The notes beneath the pieces are model-generated. The model saw only the letters and a list, made by a program, of their open reading frames with translations, was not told where the DNA came from and searched no databases. A DNA stretch of 64,000 bases from Mytilus edulis (Eukaryota > Mollusca > Bivalvia > Mytilida > Mytilidae): NCBI RefSeq assembly GCF_963676685.1, contig NC_092345.1, positions 27,117,585-27,181,584 of the forward strand. Reading direction: 5' to 3'. Made by a program: the position numbers and the translations under genes. Positions 55,293 to 64,000 of the stretch are shown here, one piece after another; within the stretch, counting starts at the first letter, position 1; each line of letters starts with the position of its first letter.

Positions 55293-55367
55293 ATCTCTGC
55301 TTCCACAGCCTGTCTGGTATAACGTTCTTCTTGATAACTGGTTTACAATTTCCCGAGTTACACATCC
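55293..55367 (-). CDS. Ly6 domain 2, second exon (GCVTRE...GCGSRD)
   Basis: A 75-nt exon (25 codons), phase 0 both sides, acceptor 'cgatttccttcag' and donor GAT|GTAAGC. It encodes GCVTREIVNQLSRRTLYQTG and CGSRD. Cys-x-x-x-(E)-...-(L/I)-Y-x-x-G-C is the middle of the Ly6/uPAR fold (cysteines 5 and 6). It joins the exons at 56022 and 54184 exactly. Confidence 0.85.
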
Positions 55368-55399
55368 CTGAAGGAAATCGAATGTACAAACATTAAAGC

Positions 55400-56021
55400 A
55401 TCGTCAAATGAATGCAAGAATTGACTACAGTTCTTGTGATATTAAGAACAATTCATCGCCATATATAGACGTTGTAAACATATTGTGTCTGTCATACATG
55501 AATAACGTGTAAACAACGTATGGTTTTCTTTTCGTTCAATTGGTTGATAAAGTATAATGTTGGTTTTTGCTAGTTTTATGAATTTCGCCTTTTAGAGAAG
55601 TTGAGTTGAGTTCGTTACTTTTGTTAATACTTTTGTATGCTTTAAAGTTTTAATTGTTTGATACTTTTATGAAAGTTACAGAATTAACTAAAACATACTC
55701 CCTTTGTGGAATATATCTCACAATGTAGTTGAATACACAGCATTTATAGAATTTCTGACGCCATATTTTCAATTTGTAAAACAAATACGGAGTTAATTTT
55801 TATTCTTAATTTAGCCCTACATTATTAAGAGATAGAAGACCTTTCAGTAGTACTAAACTGCAACAACAAAAGAACACTTCTTGATTTTCAGTGTCAAATT
55901 ACTTTTTATGTAACCAATAAGGCAAGATGAACATTGTAAACAAATCACACGTTACATTGAATACAAGAACAATTGTTACAACTATTTTGTGCATAACCTT
56001 TAATACTTGTTTAGCAATTAC
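55400..56021 (-). other. Intron of the Ly6 gene; nothing recognised
   Basis: AT-rich intronic sequence without recognisable repeats. Confidence 0.5.
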
Positions 56022-56116
56022 CTGACCGGAAGCACATAATCTTATTTGTCGACAACTGTCTGGTTGTTCTTCCTGACTACAAGCAAAACAAATCGTTCCT
56101 CCATATTTATTTAGAG
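56022..56116 (-). CDS. Ly6 domain 2, first exon (ICFAC...CRQIRLCASGQ)
   Basis: A 95-nt exon after acceptor 'atatgttgtag', entry phase 1. The split codon with the 58993 donor is A|CT (Thr). It encodes LNKYGGTICFACSQEEQPDS and CRQIRLCASGQ. The donor is CAG|GTAATT, phase 0. I-C-F-x-C, P-x-x-C and L-C are the first four cysteines of a Ly6/uPAR domain. With the next two exons all ten cysteines and the terminal Asn are present. Confidence 0.85.
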
Positions 56117-56394
56117 CTACAACATATAAATATTTCATTAATTTGCATTAAAAACTTTAAAAAAAAACAAAAAAAAAAACAACATCAATTCAAAGCAAAT
56201 TATGCTATCGACCTTGCATGATAGAATTTTGTAAAATGCACATAATTCATAAGATTTGATTTTAAATAATACACTTGACATACGTTGACAAATATAGAAA
56301 CATTAAAGATAAATATTGAGACGGCGGAGACTTTGTTGATTATTCCAACAACCATAGCTTCGACACAATGGAAGTAAGTCAAAATAAAGTACTA

Positions 56395-56490
56395 GATATT
56401 TATGTTAATTCTGTAATTATGAGTCTTTTGTAGACAAAACGCGCGTCTGGTGTAAATTCAAAATTTAGTCCTGGTATCTATGATGAATTT
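56395..56490 (+). repeat. Family E fragment
   Basis: 'gagtcttttgtagacaaaac', 'gcgcgtctggtgtaaattca' and 'agtcctggtatctatgat'. Confidence 0.75.
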
Positions 56491-57009
56491 ATTTATCTAA
56501 TACAGATTCTTATTCTATTTTTTAAATATATCTTCAGTATTACTCCGGAATGAAAAGAGATATAAATAATCCAGAGGCTAAAGAAGTATGATATGTAATG
56601 TGTTATCAAGGTTGAATTGAATCATGCTTCTTGTCTATATACCAGCTTTGATTATTTGGAATATATTCTAAGTTTCACTTCTTCTTACTACATTTGTATA
56701 AACTTCAAGATTTACCTGTATTTTTTTAAAGCCGGTTTTTTTTTCTAAAGTGAATATTTTCGAAGGGTTAAATATTACGCAGTGGTGACTTGCCATGGCT
56801 TTGTTTGGACTTGTTTGTTTGTTTTTTTTTTTGGCCTTGAATGTTTGTCGCTTATATTTTATTAACTGTGCATTTGCATTCAGATATCGCAGATCAAATT
56901 TATTCGTTTATAGTGTATTAATGTACGTTTTTTTGATTGAGTAAAGCCAACCAATTGATATTTTATTGTGTGTTTTCCTATGTTGTGATGTTATGCTATT
57001 GTTTCAGAA

Positions 57010-57345
57010 AAAGGGAGAAGGTTTGGATCCATTAAAACGTTTAATCCCGCTGCAAATGTTTGCACCTGTCCTAACTCAGGAATCTGATGTACAGTAGTTG
57101 TCGTTTGTTTATGTAATTTATACGTGTTTCTCGTTTCTCGTTGTTTTTTTTATATATATAGATTAGACCGTTGGTTTCCCCGTTTGAATGGTTTTACACT
57201 AATATTTTGGGGCCCTGTATAGCTTGTTGTTCAGTGTGAGCCGTGTTGAAGGCCGTACACTGACCTATAATGGTTCAGTTTTTTTTTTAAATTGTTATTT
57301 GGATGGAGAGTTGTCTCATTGGCACTCACACCACATCTTCCTATA
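57010..57345 (+). repeat. Family F copy
   Basis: 'cgtttaatcccgctgcaaat', 'ttgcacctgtcctaactcag', 'tggggccctgtatagcttgt', 'gtgttgaaggccgtacactg', 'ggatggagagttgtctcatt' and 'cacaccacatcttcc'. The ORFs at 57224-57409 and 57231-57431 are repeat-derived. Located in the Ly6 inter-domain intron (56117-58992). Confidence 0.75.
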
Positions 57346-57849
57346 TCTGTTGAAATGTCAGCAATTAAAAATACGGAAGACATCAATACACCTGTCGGAA
57401 CACCTCTAGAGAGACAAAGTAACAAAAACAATCTTATGGTTTCTTCGACTTGATGGTATATGTATTTTTGTTTTCGTCAACGTGGTGAATGGGATGGAAA
57501 CTCTAAACTCTGAAACTCAGCATGAACACTGCATTAGACATATAAATTATTACAATTGGTAATATTTTAATAATTTTTTTTGGTCATTTTTCAGAAGGCG
57601 TTTAACATACAAAATGCAAAGTTTTCGGATCTGTAGTCCTTGATGAAAATGACAAGTAGTATTCTGAAAAGAACATCTTATTGTCTTTAAACGATATGTT
57701 TTGTCATCATTCATCAGTCAAATCTAAGAATAAAATAAGAATAATTCGACACAAATAAGCGAAACATGTCCAGAAAGGGCAATACACATTTTTCACCAAC
57801 AGATGGGTGTCATTGCAGTATGTCAAAAGCCTTCTTGTCCTGAGTCAAA

Positions 57850-57995
57850 ATCAGAAGAAGCCAGCTGAAGGACGACTCCGGGTGCGGGAATTTCTCGCTG
57901 CATTGAAGACCTGTTGGGGATCTTCTGTTGTTGTATGTTCTATGGTCGGGTTGTTGTCTCGTTGACACATTCCCCATTTCCATTCTCAAATTTAT
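57850..57995 (-). repeat. Family C copy, reversed
   Basis: 'ccagctgaaggacgactccg', 'gtgcgggaatttctcgctgc', 'attgaagacctgttggggat' and 'ccccatttccattctcaaat'. Confidence 0.85.
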
Positions 57996-58540
57996 GGCTG
58001 ACTGACAAACTATAATAGTTTATCAACACAAAGTTCGCTAAATAACAAAAACACAAAACAGAAAAGACACCAAACACGTTTAATAGAATTTCATTTCTAA
58101 CAACTTTTTTGTATAATTCTTTTAGCTATGAAATCTGACCAACCACGTTATAACTGATGTCCATGCCTTTGAAGACAATCTATGTTTACGAAGATTGTTA
58201 ATGGAGAGAAACAACAAACAAGAGCTTTAACAAACAAAACGGAAACAACAACCAGATACTAACGAATTATGTCTCGAATTATATCACAAACGTTACTTCA
58301 GTGCGATGTTCCTTACTTACAGGCTACATTTTGCAGGTCTTTGATACCAATTAACAATCATTTAATTTCGGATGTAACGCGTCTTCTGATTGGCTGGCGT
58401 TATTTTTGTATCTGCCCATAGACATAATTAAGTCATGTGATCGTGACATCATCAACGTTTTTTCATTGTTTTCTCCGGTTTAAAATAGAATTTAGAATTA
58501 AATTATAAGAAATAACTGTAATATTTTTTCTCTCTATTCG

Positions 58541-58606
58541 AAATAACATAAAAAATGTGGTACACGCGGGTTATTCAGTGTGCACCACATTTTGTATGTT
58601 ATTTCT
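58541..58606. repeat. Inverted repeat hairpin
   Basis: 'gaaataacataaaaaatgtg' mirrors 'cacattttgtatgttatttc' with a spacer that is itself partly complementary ('gtacac...gtgtgc'). Confidence 0.75.
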
Positions 58607-58992
58607 TCATAGACAGTATACTCATATATTACAGTCATTCCTTAATTTAAAAAAAAAGTCGATATTTAGATTTGAGTTTTATTAAGCATACAAATGCAAG
58701 TGCTGGTCATTAAAAAGTTATTGTTGATTATGAAAGCAGATTGAATCGTCTTTAAGATAATAGCGAAATCTCAATGCAGATTTTGCCATAGGAACCATTT
58801 ATTATATTTATTATTCACAGGTAAGCAGCGCGTTTAAGGAGAAAAATAATCAGTGGCCTAAAAACTACATCGAATGCTACAACATAATCTTACTAAGAAA
58901 TAAATTAAATATCCTCAATCGTTGAAATATTTTGTCTTAATCTTTGACTTTTGTGTTATTACATTTGTAGTGATTTCCAATATTTCACTCAC

Positions 58993-59170
58993 TTGGCGCA
59001 CCACACAGGCCTTCTACGTTGCAGACGTTTTGCCCACTGCAACAAGCATGACACAATGATGTATCTCCAAGATCACGTTTATTGTAAAGTGCTAAATTCC
59101 CATGTTCCACGTTCGTTCGTTTATTGATTTCCAGTGTTTTTCGTCTACCAATAGCTACATCACTGCATTG
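58993..59170 (-). CDS. Ly6 domain 1, third exon (QCSDVA...ACCSGQNVCN)
   Basis: A 178-nt exon after acceptor 'gtaatcttgcag', phase 0 in and phase 1 out at A|GTGAGT. It encodes QCSDVAIGRRKTLEINKRTN, a basic/polar linker, then LCHACCSGQNVCNVEGLCGA. C-C-x-x-x-x-x-C-N ends the Ly6/uPAR domain. The long insert between cysteine 7 and the CC pair (about 35 residues) and extra cysteines (SLC, GLC) set this domain apart from domain 2. Confidence 0.85.
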
Positions 59171-59532
59171 CTGCAAGATTACAATTGCATAATAATAATG
59201 ATATTTATTCATACTCGATTACTTAGTTAATGCATCTGAATTACAAAAAAAATGTTTTGAATTCATCTGTACGCCTTTTATGAAATGCATTGTTATTAAA
59301 TGAAGTATATGAAGCGCAATATCTAAAGAGAAATAAAGGTCAACGTACACTCAGACACACAACAGTCGATAGAACAAAACACAAACAAAACTAAAGACTA
59401 AAGCAACACGCACATATTCAAAGCATGAGGATGATATCTGAGGTTTTTTTTTTTTCGGAAGAAAAATGACAACCTGCTCTTTTTGAGGTAAAACATGTTT
59501 ACATTATTACCGTTAGTAATTTGTTTACTCAC

Positions 59533-59604
59533 AGTAACGTCTTTGCATCCTAATTTGTAGTAAATTCGTCCCTCGATCGTCTGGAACTTTTCAAGGTAAC
59601 AATT
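59533..59604 (-). CDS. Ly6 domain 1, second exon (NCYLEKF...YYKLGC)
   Basis: A 72-nt exon (24 codons), phase 0 at both ends. The acceptor is 'tttttatttaaag' and the donor ACT|GTGAGT. It encodes NCYLEKFQTIEGRIYYKLGC and KDVT. The layout is the same as 55293-55367 (C-x-x-E-x-x-x-x-x-x-G/R-x-x-Y-x-x-G-C), showing that the two Ly6 modules arose by duplication of a three-exon cassette. Too short to appear as a standalone ORF. Confidence 0.85.
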
Positions 59605-60039
59605 CTTTAAATAAAAATAGGGTAGAGTTGGAATTTTTCAGTCGATCTGAATAATATCCTTGCAAGTCTGAATTCAAATAATAGTACCTAAATTTGTTTC
59701 GTAAGTTGTTTTTTTTTTTTTTTAGAAACATGTGGCAAAATTTGGGGTAATTTGCTAATTTGCATAGCGGCCATTTTGCCTTATCATGACAGCAGCCATT
59801 ACAATAGGATTATATAAGCCCCTTAAATAAAAATGCCAATATGTCAATACCTATCTCGATGAAAAATTTGTTCGCATATAGGTGAATTGTACATGTTTTT
59901 AGGCTTCTGTCCGTGTACAAATGGACATTGTTTACTATATATACTCTGAAATCTTTCGGCCTTTTTAGTTTAAAAATAAAATGACGGAAAATCGTAAAAT
60001 AGCAAGATTCAAAACAGAAATACAAATGCAAGAAGATAT

Positions 60040-60082
60040 ACACCTTATCGCTAATCCCGGCGAATAGCGATAAGGTGTATTG
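60040..60082. repeat. Hairpin
   Basis: 'tacaccttatcgcta' and 'tagcgataaggtgta' are perfect complements around a short GC-rich loop ('atcccggcgaa'). Confidence 0.85.
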
Positions 60083-60293
60083 TTCATGTTTTTTTCGCAT
60101 ATAGGGAAACACCTTGTAGGTTGAATTTAAAAGTTAAATAACTTTTAACTTACCTGCTTTCTTAAGTTTTCGGCCAAATTCTTTTAAATACATGATGAGT
60201 TCAACCTTCCCATTTCGTAAAAAGTCTAATTTTAAGCATTTTCTCTTATAATTACACAGCATTTTTATATTTATCCGCCAAAGGAAGTTTTTA

Positions 60294-60576
60294 AGGGAGC
60301 TACCATTTGATTTTTATGGGGGGGCTAGGATGAAAAATTTTGTCCTGCATTTTTTTTTAGCTGTAATCTCTGTCCTGCCTTTTTATTTTTCACTCTGTTT
60401 GGTCCTGCTTTTTTTTTTTAGTTTATCTTGACTTTTTTTTACCTAAATTGTCGTCCTGACTTTTTTTTTTGGCAATTGTGTCATCCTGCCTTTTTTTTTT
60501 ACTCAAAACTCCTATCCTGCCTATTTTTTTCAAATTTCATCCTAGCCCCCCCATAAAAATCAAATGGTAGCTCCCT
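60294..60576. mobile_element. TIR element with reiterated TCCTGCC-poly(T) motif
   Basis: The ends start 'agggagctaccatttgattt' and are perfect inverted repeats for about 30 bp, with similarity to about 45 bp ('gggggggctaggatgaaa' against 'ttcatcctagccccccc'). The interior consists of repeated 'tcctg(c/a)cttttttttt' units. No ORF. Confidence 0.85.
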
Positions 60577-60996
60577 AAAGATACATTAGTTGTAGATACA
60601 TGACGGAAAAGGACGTGATTATCCGCAAATCTAAAATAAATTATATTTTCAATCTTAAGCTAAGGGAGGTAATTTGATCAAAAGGGACAAAGTCACGTGG
60701 TGCAAATCCTTCGATTTTGACATATGAATAACAACTTACAATTGTCCTTAATATAAGAAGTAAAACAGTTTCTGGAAAAATAATTGTTTTTGAATCCAAA
60801 TATATTATATTACATTTTTTGTGATGTGCTATTAGACAGAAAATAAAATCCTTTATAAATAATTTCAAATTGTTTAGCAATAAGTAATTTCAATTTCGTA
60901 CAAACATTATGTCATCTTACGTCAAAGTTCGTGATATGACCGATAACACATTTTTTAAACTTAAAACTACATTTTAAACTTATTAAAGTAAATAAC
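60577..60996 (-). other. Intron 1 of the Ly6 gene; nothing recognised
   Basis: Left part of the intron 59605-60996. The ORF at 60641-60880 has no support. Confidence 0.5.
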
Positions 60997-61149
60997 CTGT
61001 TGGTTAGGACATCTGACAACATGAGTACAATCTTGCGGGAGAGCCACGTGGTCACAGTATAGACACAGGTTATTTACAGCACTAGATTTGTGTACCATGA
61101 AGATGGACGCCAAAAGAATAAACCTTTTAAAATAGAAGTCATAATCCAT
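60997..61149 (-). CDS. Ly6/VWDE-like gene, start exon: signal peptide and Ly6 domain 1
   Basis: First coding exon of the long minus-strand gene. The ATG (61147-61149) is chosen because the next residues make a clean signal peptide: MDYDFYFKRF, then the hydrophobic core ILLASIFMV and a likely cut after HKSSA. The mature protein then starts with VNNLCLYCDHVALPQDCTHV and VRCPNQQ, cysteines 1 to 4 of a Ly6/uPAR domain. The frame is open further upstream, but that sequence is family C repeat. The donor CAG|GTTATT is phase 0 and fits the exon at 59604. Inferred product: a secreted or extracellular multidomain protein. The two-Ly6 part totals six exons and about 220 residues if read to the early stop. 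Confidence 0.85.
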
Positions 61150-61158
61150 GTAGGCATC

Positions 61159-61225
61159 AAAAATTGAGTATGGTAATGGGGAATTTTCAAAGAGACAACA
61201 ACCCGACCAAAGAGCTGAAATGCAT
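61159..61225 (+). repeat. Family C scrap
   Basis: 'attgagtatggtaatggggaa' and 'agagacaacaacccgaccaa', just 5' of the Ly6 gene start codon. Confidence 0.7.
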
Positions 61226-61271
61226 TGTATATCTATTACTACATACATTGAATATATACATCTTAATACTA

Positions 61272-61740
61272 AAATTGAGAATGGAAATGGGGAATATGCC
61301 AAAGAGACAACAACCCGACCATAGAAAAAAACAACAGCAGAAGGTCACCAACAGGTCTTCAATGTAGCGAGAAATTCCCGCACCCGGAGGCGTCCTTCAG
61401 CTGGCCCCTAAACAAATATATGCTAGTTCAGTGATAATGAACGCCATACTAATTTCCAAATTGTACACAAGAAACTAAAATTAAAAATAATACAAGACTA
61501 ACAAAGGCCAGAGGCTCCTGACTTGGGACAGGCGCAAAAATGCGGCGGGGTTAAACATGTTTGTGAGATCTCAACCCTCCCCTATACCTCTAGCCAATGT
61601 AGAAAAGTAAACGCATAACAATACGCACATTAAAATTCAGTTCAAGAGAAGTCCGAGTCTGATGTCAGAAGATGTAACCAAAGAAAATAAACAAAATGAC
61701 AATAATACATAAATAACAACAGACTACTAGCAGTTAACTG
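61272..61740 (-). repeat. Family C, full-length 3' tail of a retroelement
   Basis: Aligns with 49003-49450 and continues without a break into the reverse-transcriptase remnant at 61741-62650, so family C is best explained as the 3' tail of that element. The element is on the minus strand. Confidence 0.75.
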
Positions 61741-61907
61741 ACATGCCAGCTCCAGACTTCAATTAAACTGACTGAAAGATTATGATTTCATCATATGAAC
61801 ACCAGGCACAATCCTTCCCGTTAGGGGTTTAGTATCATACCATCATAACATATATGAGAAGATCATAACCCGTGTCATGCCAACAACTGGTTTTTGAATA
61901 AATGTGT

Positions 61908-62647
61908 TTAGTTCCGATGCAAAGACCCTATAAGTGAATCAATATTAACGCCAACATATGCAATCTTTAATGACCTGACAACAGTATCGTAACTATATCC
62001 CTTCTTAATAAGTCTATTCAAAGGTTTTGTTAGTTTTTGAGGTGAATACTGACACCTTTGTGCTTTATAAAGAATATTTCCATAAAAATTGGATGTGAAA
62101 TACCTGAACGTATAAGAAGTCTGCATGTTGAGCTATATTTACGAATGATGTCCTTACACCGATGATAGAATTTAGTAAATGTTTTGACTAGTTTGTGATA
62201 TCGAAAACCCTGGTGTAATAATTTTTCAGTAATACATAAATTTCTCTCGTTAAAATCTAAAACATTGTTACATACACGAGCGAATCGTACAAGTTGAGAT
62301 ATATAAACACCGTAAGATGGTGACAAGGGAACGTCACCATCTAAAAATGGATAAGTAACGATAGGAAATGAAAAATCATCTCTTTTATCATAAATTTTAG
62401 TATTCAGCTTTCCGTTAGTGATATAGATATCAAGATCGAGGAAAGGGCAGTGGTCATTGTTAGTATTAGCTTTATTTAAAGTAAGTTCAACAGGATAAAT
62501 TTCTTTTATATACATACTGAAGTCGTCATTATTGAGAGCCAAAATATCATCCAAATATCTAAAAGTATTATTAAATGTGTTTATCAGATGTTGTTTCGAT
62601 GGGTCTTTGCTTATTTTTGTCAGAAATTGTAACTCATAGCAATACAA
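61908..62647 (-). pseudogene. Reverse-transcriptase remnant (YLDD box), frameshifted
   Basis: A minus-strand open frame 62647-62030 (205 codons) carries FRYLDDILALNNDDF, with YLDD as the catalytic box, then CPFLDLDIYITNGKLNTKIY, SYGVYISQLVRFARVC and RNLCITEKLLHQGFRYHKL. After a frameshift near 62050, the frame 62126-61908 continues KPLNRLIKKGYSYDTVV to the end. It is 5'-truncated: the fingers region and everything before it are missing. The type resembles Penelope-like or related bivalve reverse transcriptases; I cannot settle the class. Relatives in this window are at 29.1 and 47.4 kb. Confidence 0.8.
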
Positions 62648-62649
62648 AA

Positions 62650-63420
62650 ACAGGTCAAATGGGTGGTATGCTATGTTTTGTTTTCAGGAAAGACCAAAAC
62701 GTCAACACTAAGTTGAGTAATAATACATAGGGGTTATAAAAACCAAAAATGCAACATTACTTAATTATCAAAAAACATGTTTAAATGTTCTTTTTAATTT
62801 GACGGTATAATTGGTCCGTCATAATCTTTATTTATATCTCTCGTTAATGACCTAACGTATTCTATAACTGAACCTGCTAAATCGTCAGTTCTCCTTTGGT
62901 AACATCAAATACCACATAAAATAAAAAGTTTTTGGTTGGCAAACTCTTTAGTTTTGTATTTCCGTACATTTTGATTGCATCGCATTTATGATTATTTTAT
63001 AGACAATACGTGTCTAGCATAAGAACATATCAGAATAAGTTTCTTATCACCGTTGCTTGTCTGTTTTTGCCATTTAAATATACATTTTATATAAAATTTG
63101 ATTATTAATTAAATGGTATAAATATCATTCTAATATGACGTGCTTCTTTCGCTTTGTAAACAACACCGTGATAAAATTCTCGATATATCTATACTTAGCG
63201 CAGACTCCACAAATGGCTGTTTAAATATGCCTCCCACGTAAATCCACATGTATCGTAACCTATGTGTAAACGGTTGTGTATTTCGCTGTGTTAACAATTA
63301 CAATTGAATAAAACCCTACAGAACATTTATTCTGATTCTGACGCATAACAAAAAGAATTTACACATTAGAGAACAGAAAAATGGACAAAAACAAAATAAA
63401 TTAAAATTCCGCGAAATTCC
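62650..63420. other. No gene recognised
   Basis: AT-rich sequence between the retroelement and a possible promoter. Confidence 0.45.
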
Positions 63421-63457
63421 AGTAATGATTTTGGCGCATGAACGTCATTTCAAAACA

Positions 63458-63465
63458 TGACGTCA
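63458..63465. promoter_or_regulatory. CRE-like TGACGTCA
   Basis: A palindromic cAMP-response-element octamer about 150 bp upstream of the candidate first exon at 63616. Additional half-sites ('gaacgtcatttc', 'aaaacgtcaaag') lie around it. No TATA box at a convincing distance. Confidence 0.3.
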
Positions 63466-63615
63466 TACGAATGAAAACGTCAAAGCTGAACGTTTTTCTA
63501 TTGCGTTTACCTTCTAAACTCGGATACAATTGCATTAATAAATTATTGAGGTAGGTGTTGCTTGTTTTCTGTTCTATTGCATTATTCGCACATTTACTGA
63601 TTTCAGCAAGTCAAC

Positions 63616-63658
63616 ATGGCGGCTCCTGGCCTACAACATGTCAACAGTGAATTTGACG
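63616..63658 (+). CDS. Candidate first coding exon, gene continues beyond window
   Basis: The ATG sits in a strong context (AAC ATG G) and encodes MAAPGLQHVNSEFD, ending at GACG|GTAGCT in phase 1. An acceptor-like 'tactgatttcag' directly precedes at 63595-63606, and 'gag|gtaggt' near 63550 may be a 5' UTR donor, although the implied intron of about 57 nt is short. The M-A-A-P start is typical of housekeeping proteins, but no family can be assigned from 14 residues. Confidence 0.35.
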
Positions 63659-64000
63659 GTAGCTTACGATAAAAAATGTAAATTTAAAATTGCAAATGTT
63701 GGATTTACTGAGAAGTAACAAAAGTAATCACATTTTTTTTCTAGCGGTTAGTTAAGAAATCATTCATGCAGGTTTATTAGATTTGTTTTACATTTATCGA
63801 ACAGTGGGTAAAATAGAACAGCCACACACACGGTATACGGGTCGTTTTCAAAAAATGTCGAATTTTCAGTACACCCATGCTAACTTTTTTATTTCTAATG
63901 GAAATTTCAGTTGTAATGGTTTAAATGAAAGCTTGTCGGATTTGTGATTCAGAACATTAATAATAAACACACCTTACATCTATTTTGATAAGATTAAACT
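63659..64000. other. Possible intron 1; nothing else recognised
   Basis: AT-rich sequence following the candidate donor at 63659. Confidence 0.35.

Noticed and set aside
54948-55396. Plus-strand ORFs of 104 and 72 codons
   Set aside because: They start in a family C repeat and run antisense over a supported Ly6 exon.
54092-61149. A three-finger toxin gene
   Set aside because: Ly6/uPAR domains share the three-finger fold with snake toxins, but the two-domain, multi-exon layout and the phase-matched continuation fit an ordinary extracellular protein; nothing indicates toxicity.

Overview
The window is AT-rich eukaryotic DNA with short exons, long introns and a very high density of interspersed repeats, foldbacks and decayed retroelement pieces. 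The repeat vocabulary and the protein families point to a bivalve mollusc, most likely a mussel of the Mytilus type. That assignment rests on recall of repeat families, not on a search. No prokaryotic-style genes, tRNA or rRNA genes, or CRISPR arrays were seen.

The clearest protein-coding content is on two strands. (1) A long minus-strand gene runs from 61149 down to about 30509. Its first exons encode a signal peptide and two complete ten-cysteine Ly6/uPAR domains (61149-54121). Phase-compatible exons then encode an Ig-like/N-glycosylated region (50626-50382, 48252-48169, 46955-46835) and pieces of a von Willebrand factor D-like region of the VWDE type (42376-42186, 39301-39229, 34531-34355, 32187-31988, 30629-30509). 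Most consecutive exons join in phase with consensus splice sites. The D-domain start exon is only a weak candidate, and at least one exon between 39.2 and 34.5 kb was not found. The sixth exon can either be spliced onward or read through to a stop followed at once by AATAAA, so a short secreted two-Ly6 product is possible. (2) On the plus strand, a small two-coding-exon gene (22084-22409 joined to 23596-23746) encodes a secreted, 158-residue protein with a cysteine-rich N-terminal half and two EF-hands.

Other coding candidates are weaker. A duplicated exon-like unit lies at 1071-1170 and 3209-3302, inside a roughly 2.1-kb duplication. A decayed minus-strand exon lies in a GC-rich patch at 9962-10190. 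A short first exon with a good Kozak context lies at 63616-63658 and would leave the window on the right.

The rest is repeat-derived. There are reverse-transcriptase remnants (29.1 kb, 47.4 kb, 61.9-62.6 kb) whose 3' tails seem to be the source of the short repeats I call families C and D. Several interspersed families (B, E, F, H, I) recur. There are terminal-inverted-repeat elements (10.2-11.9, 24.2, 24.8, 26.4, 28.4, 39.7, 53.0, 60.3 kb), a 60-bp minisatellite (18.65-19.27 kb), a 44-bp tandem repeat (45.2 kb), a long inverted repeat with a 2-kb spacer (35.4/37.6 kb) and a perfect 56-bp palindrome (52.66 kb). Family letters are labels of mine for sequences that recur inside this window.
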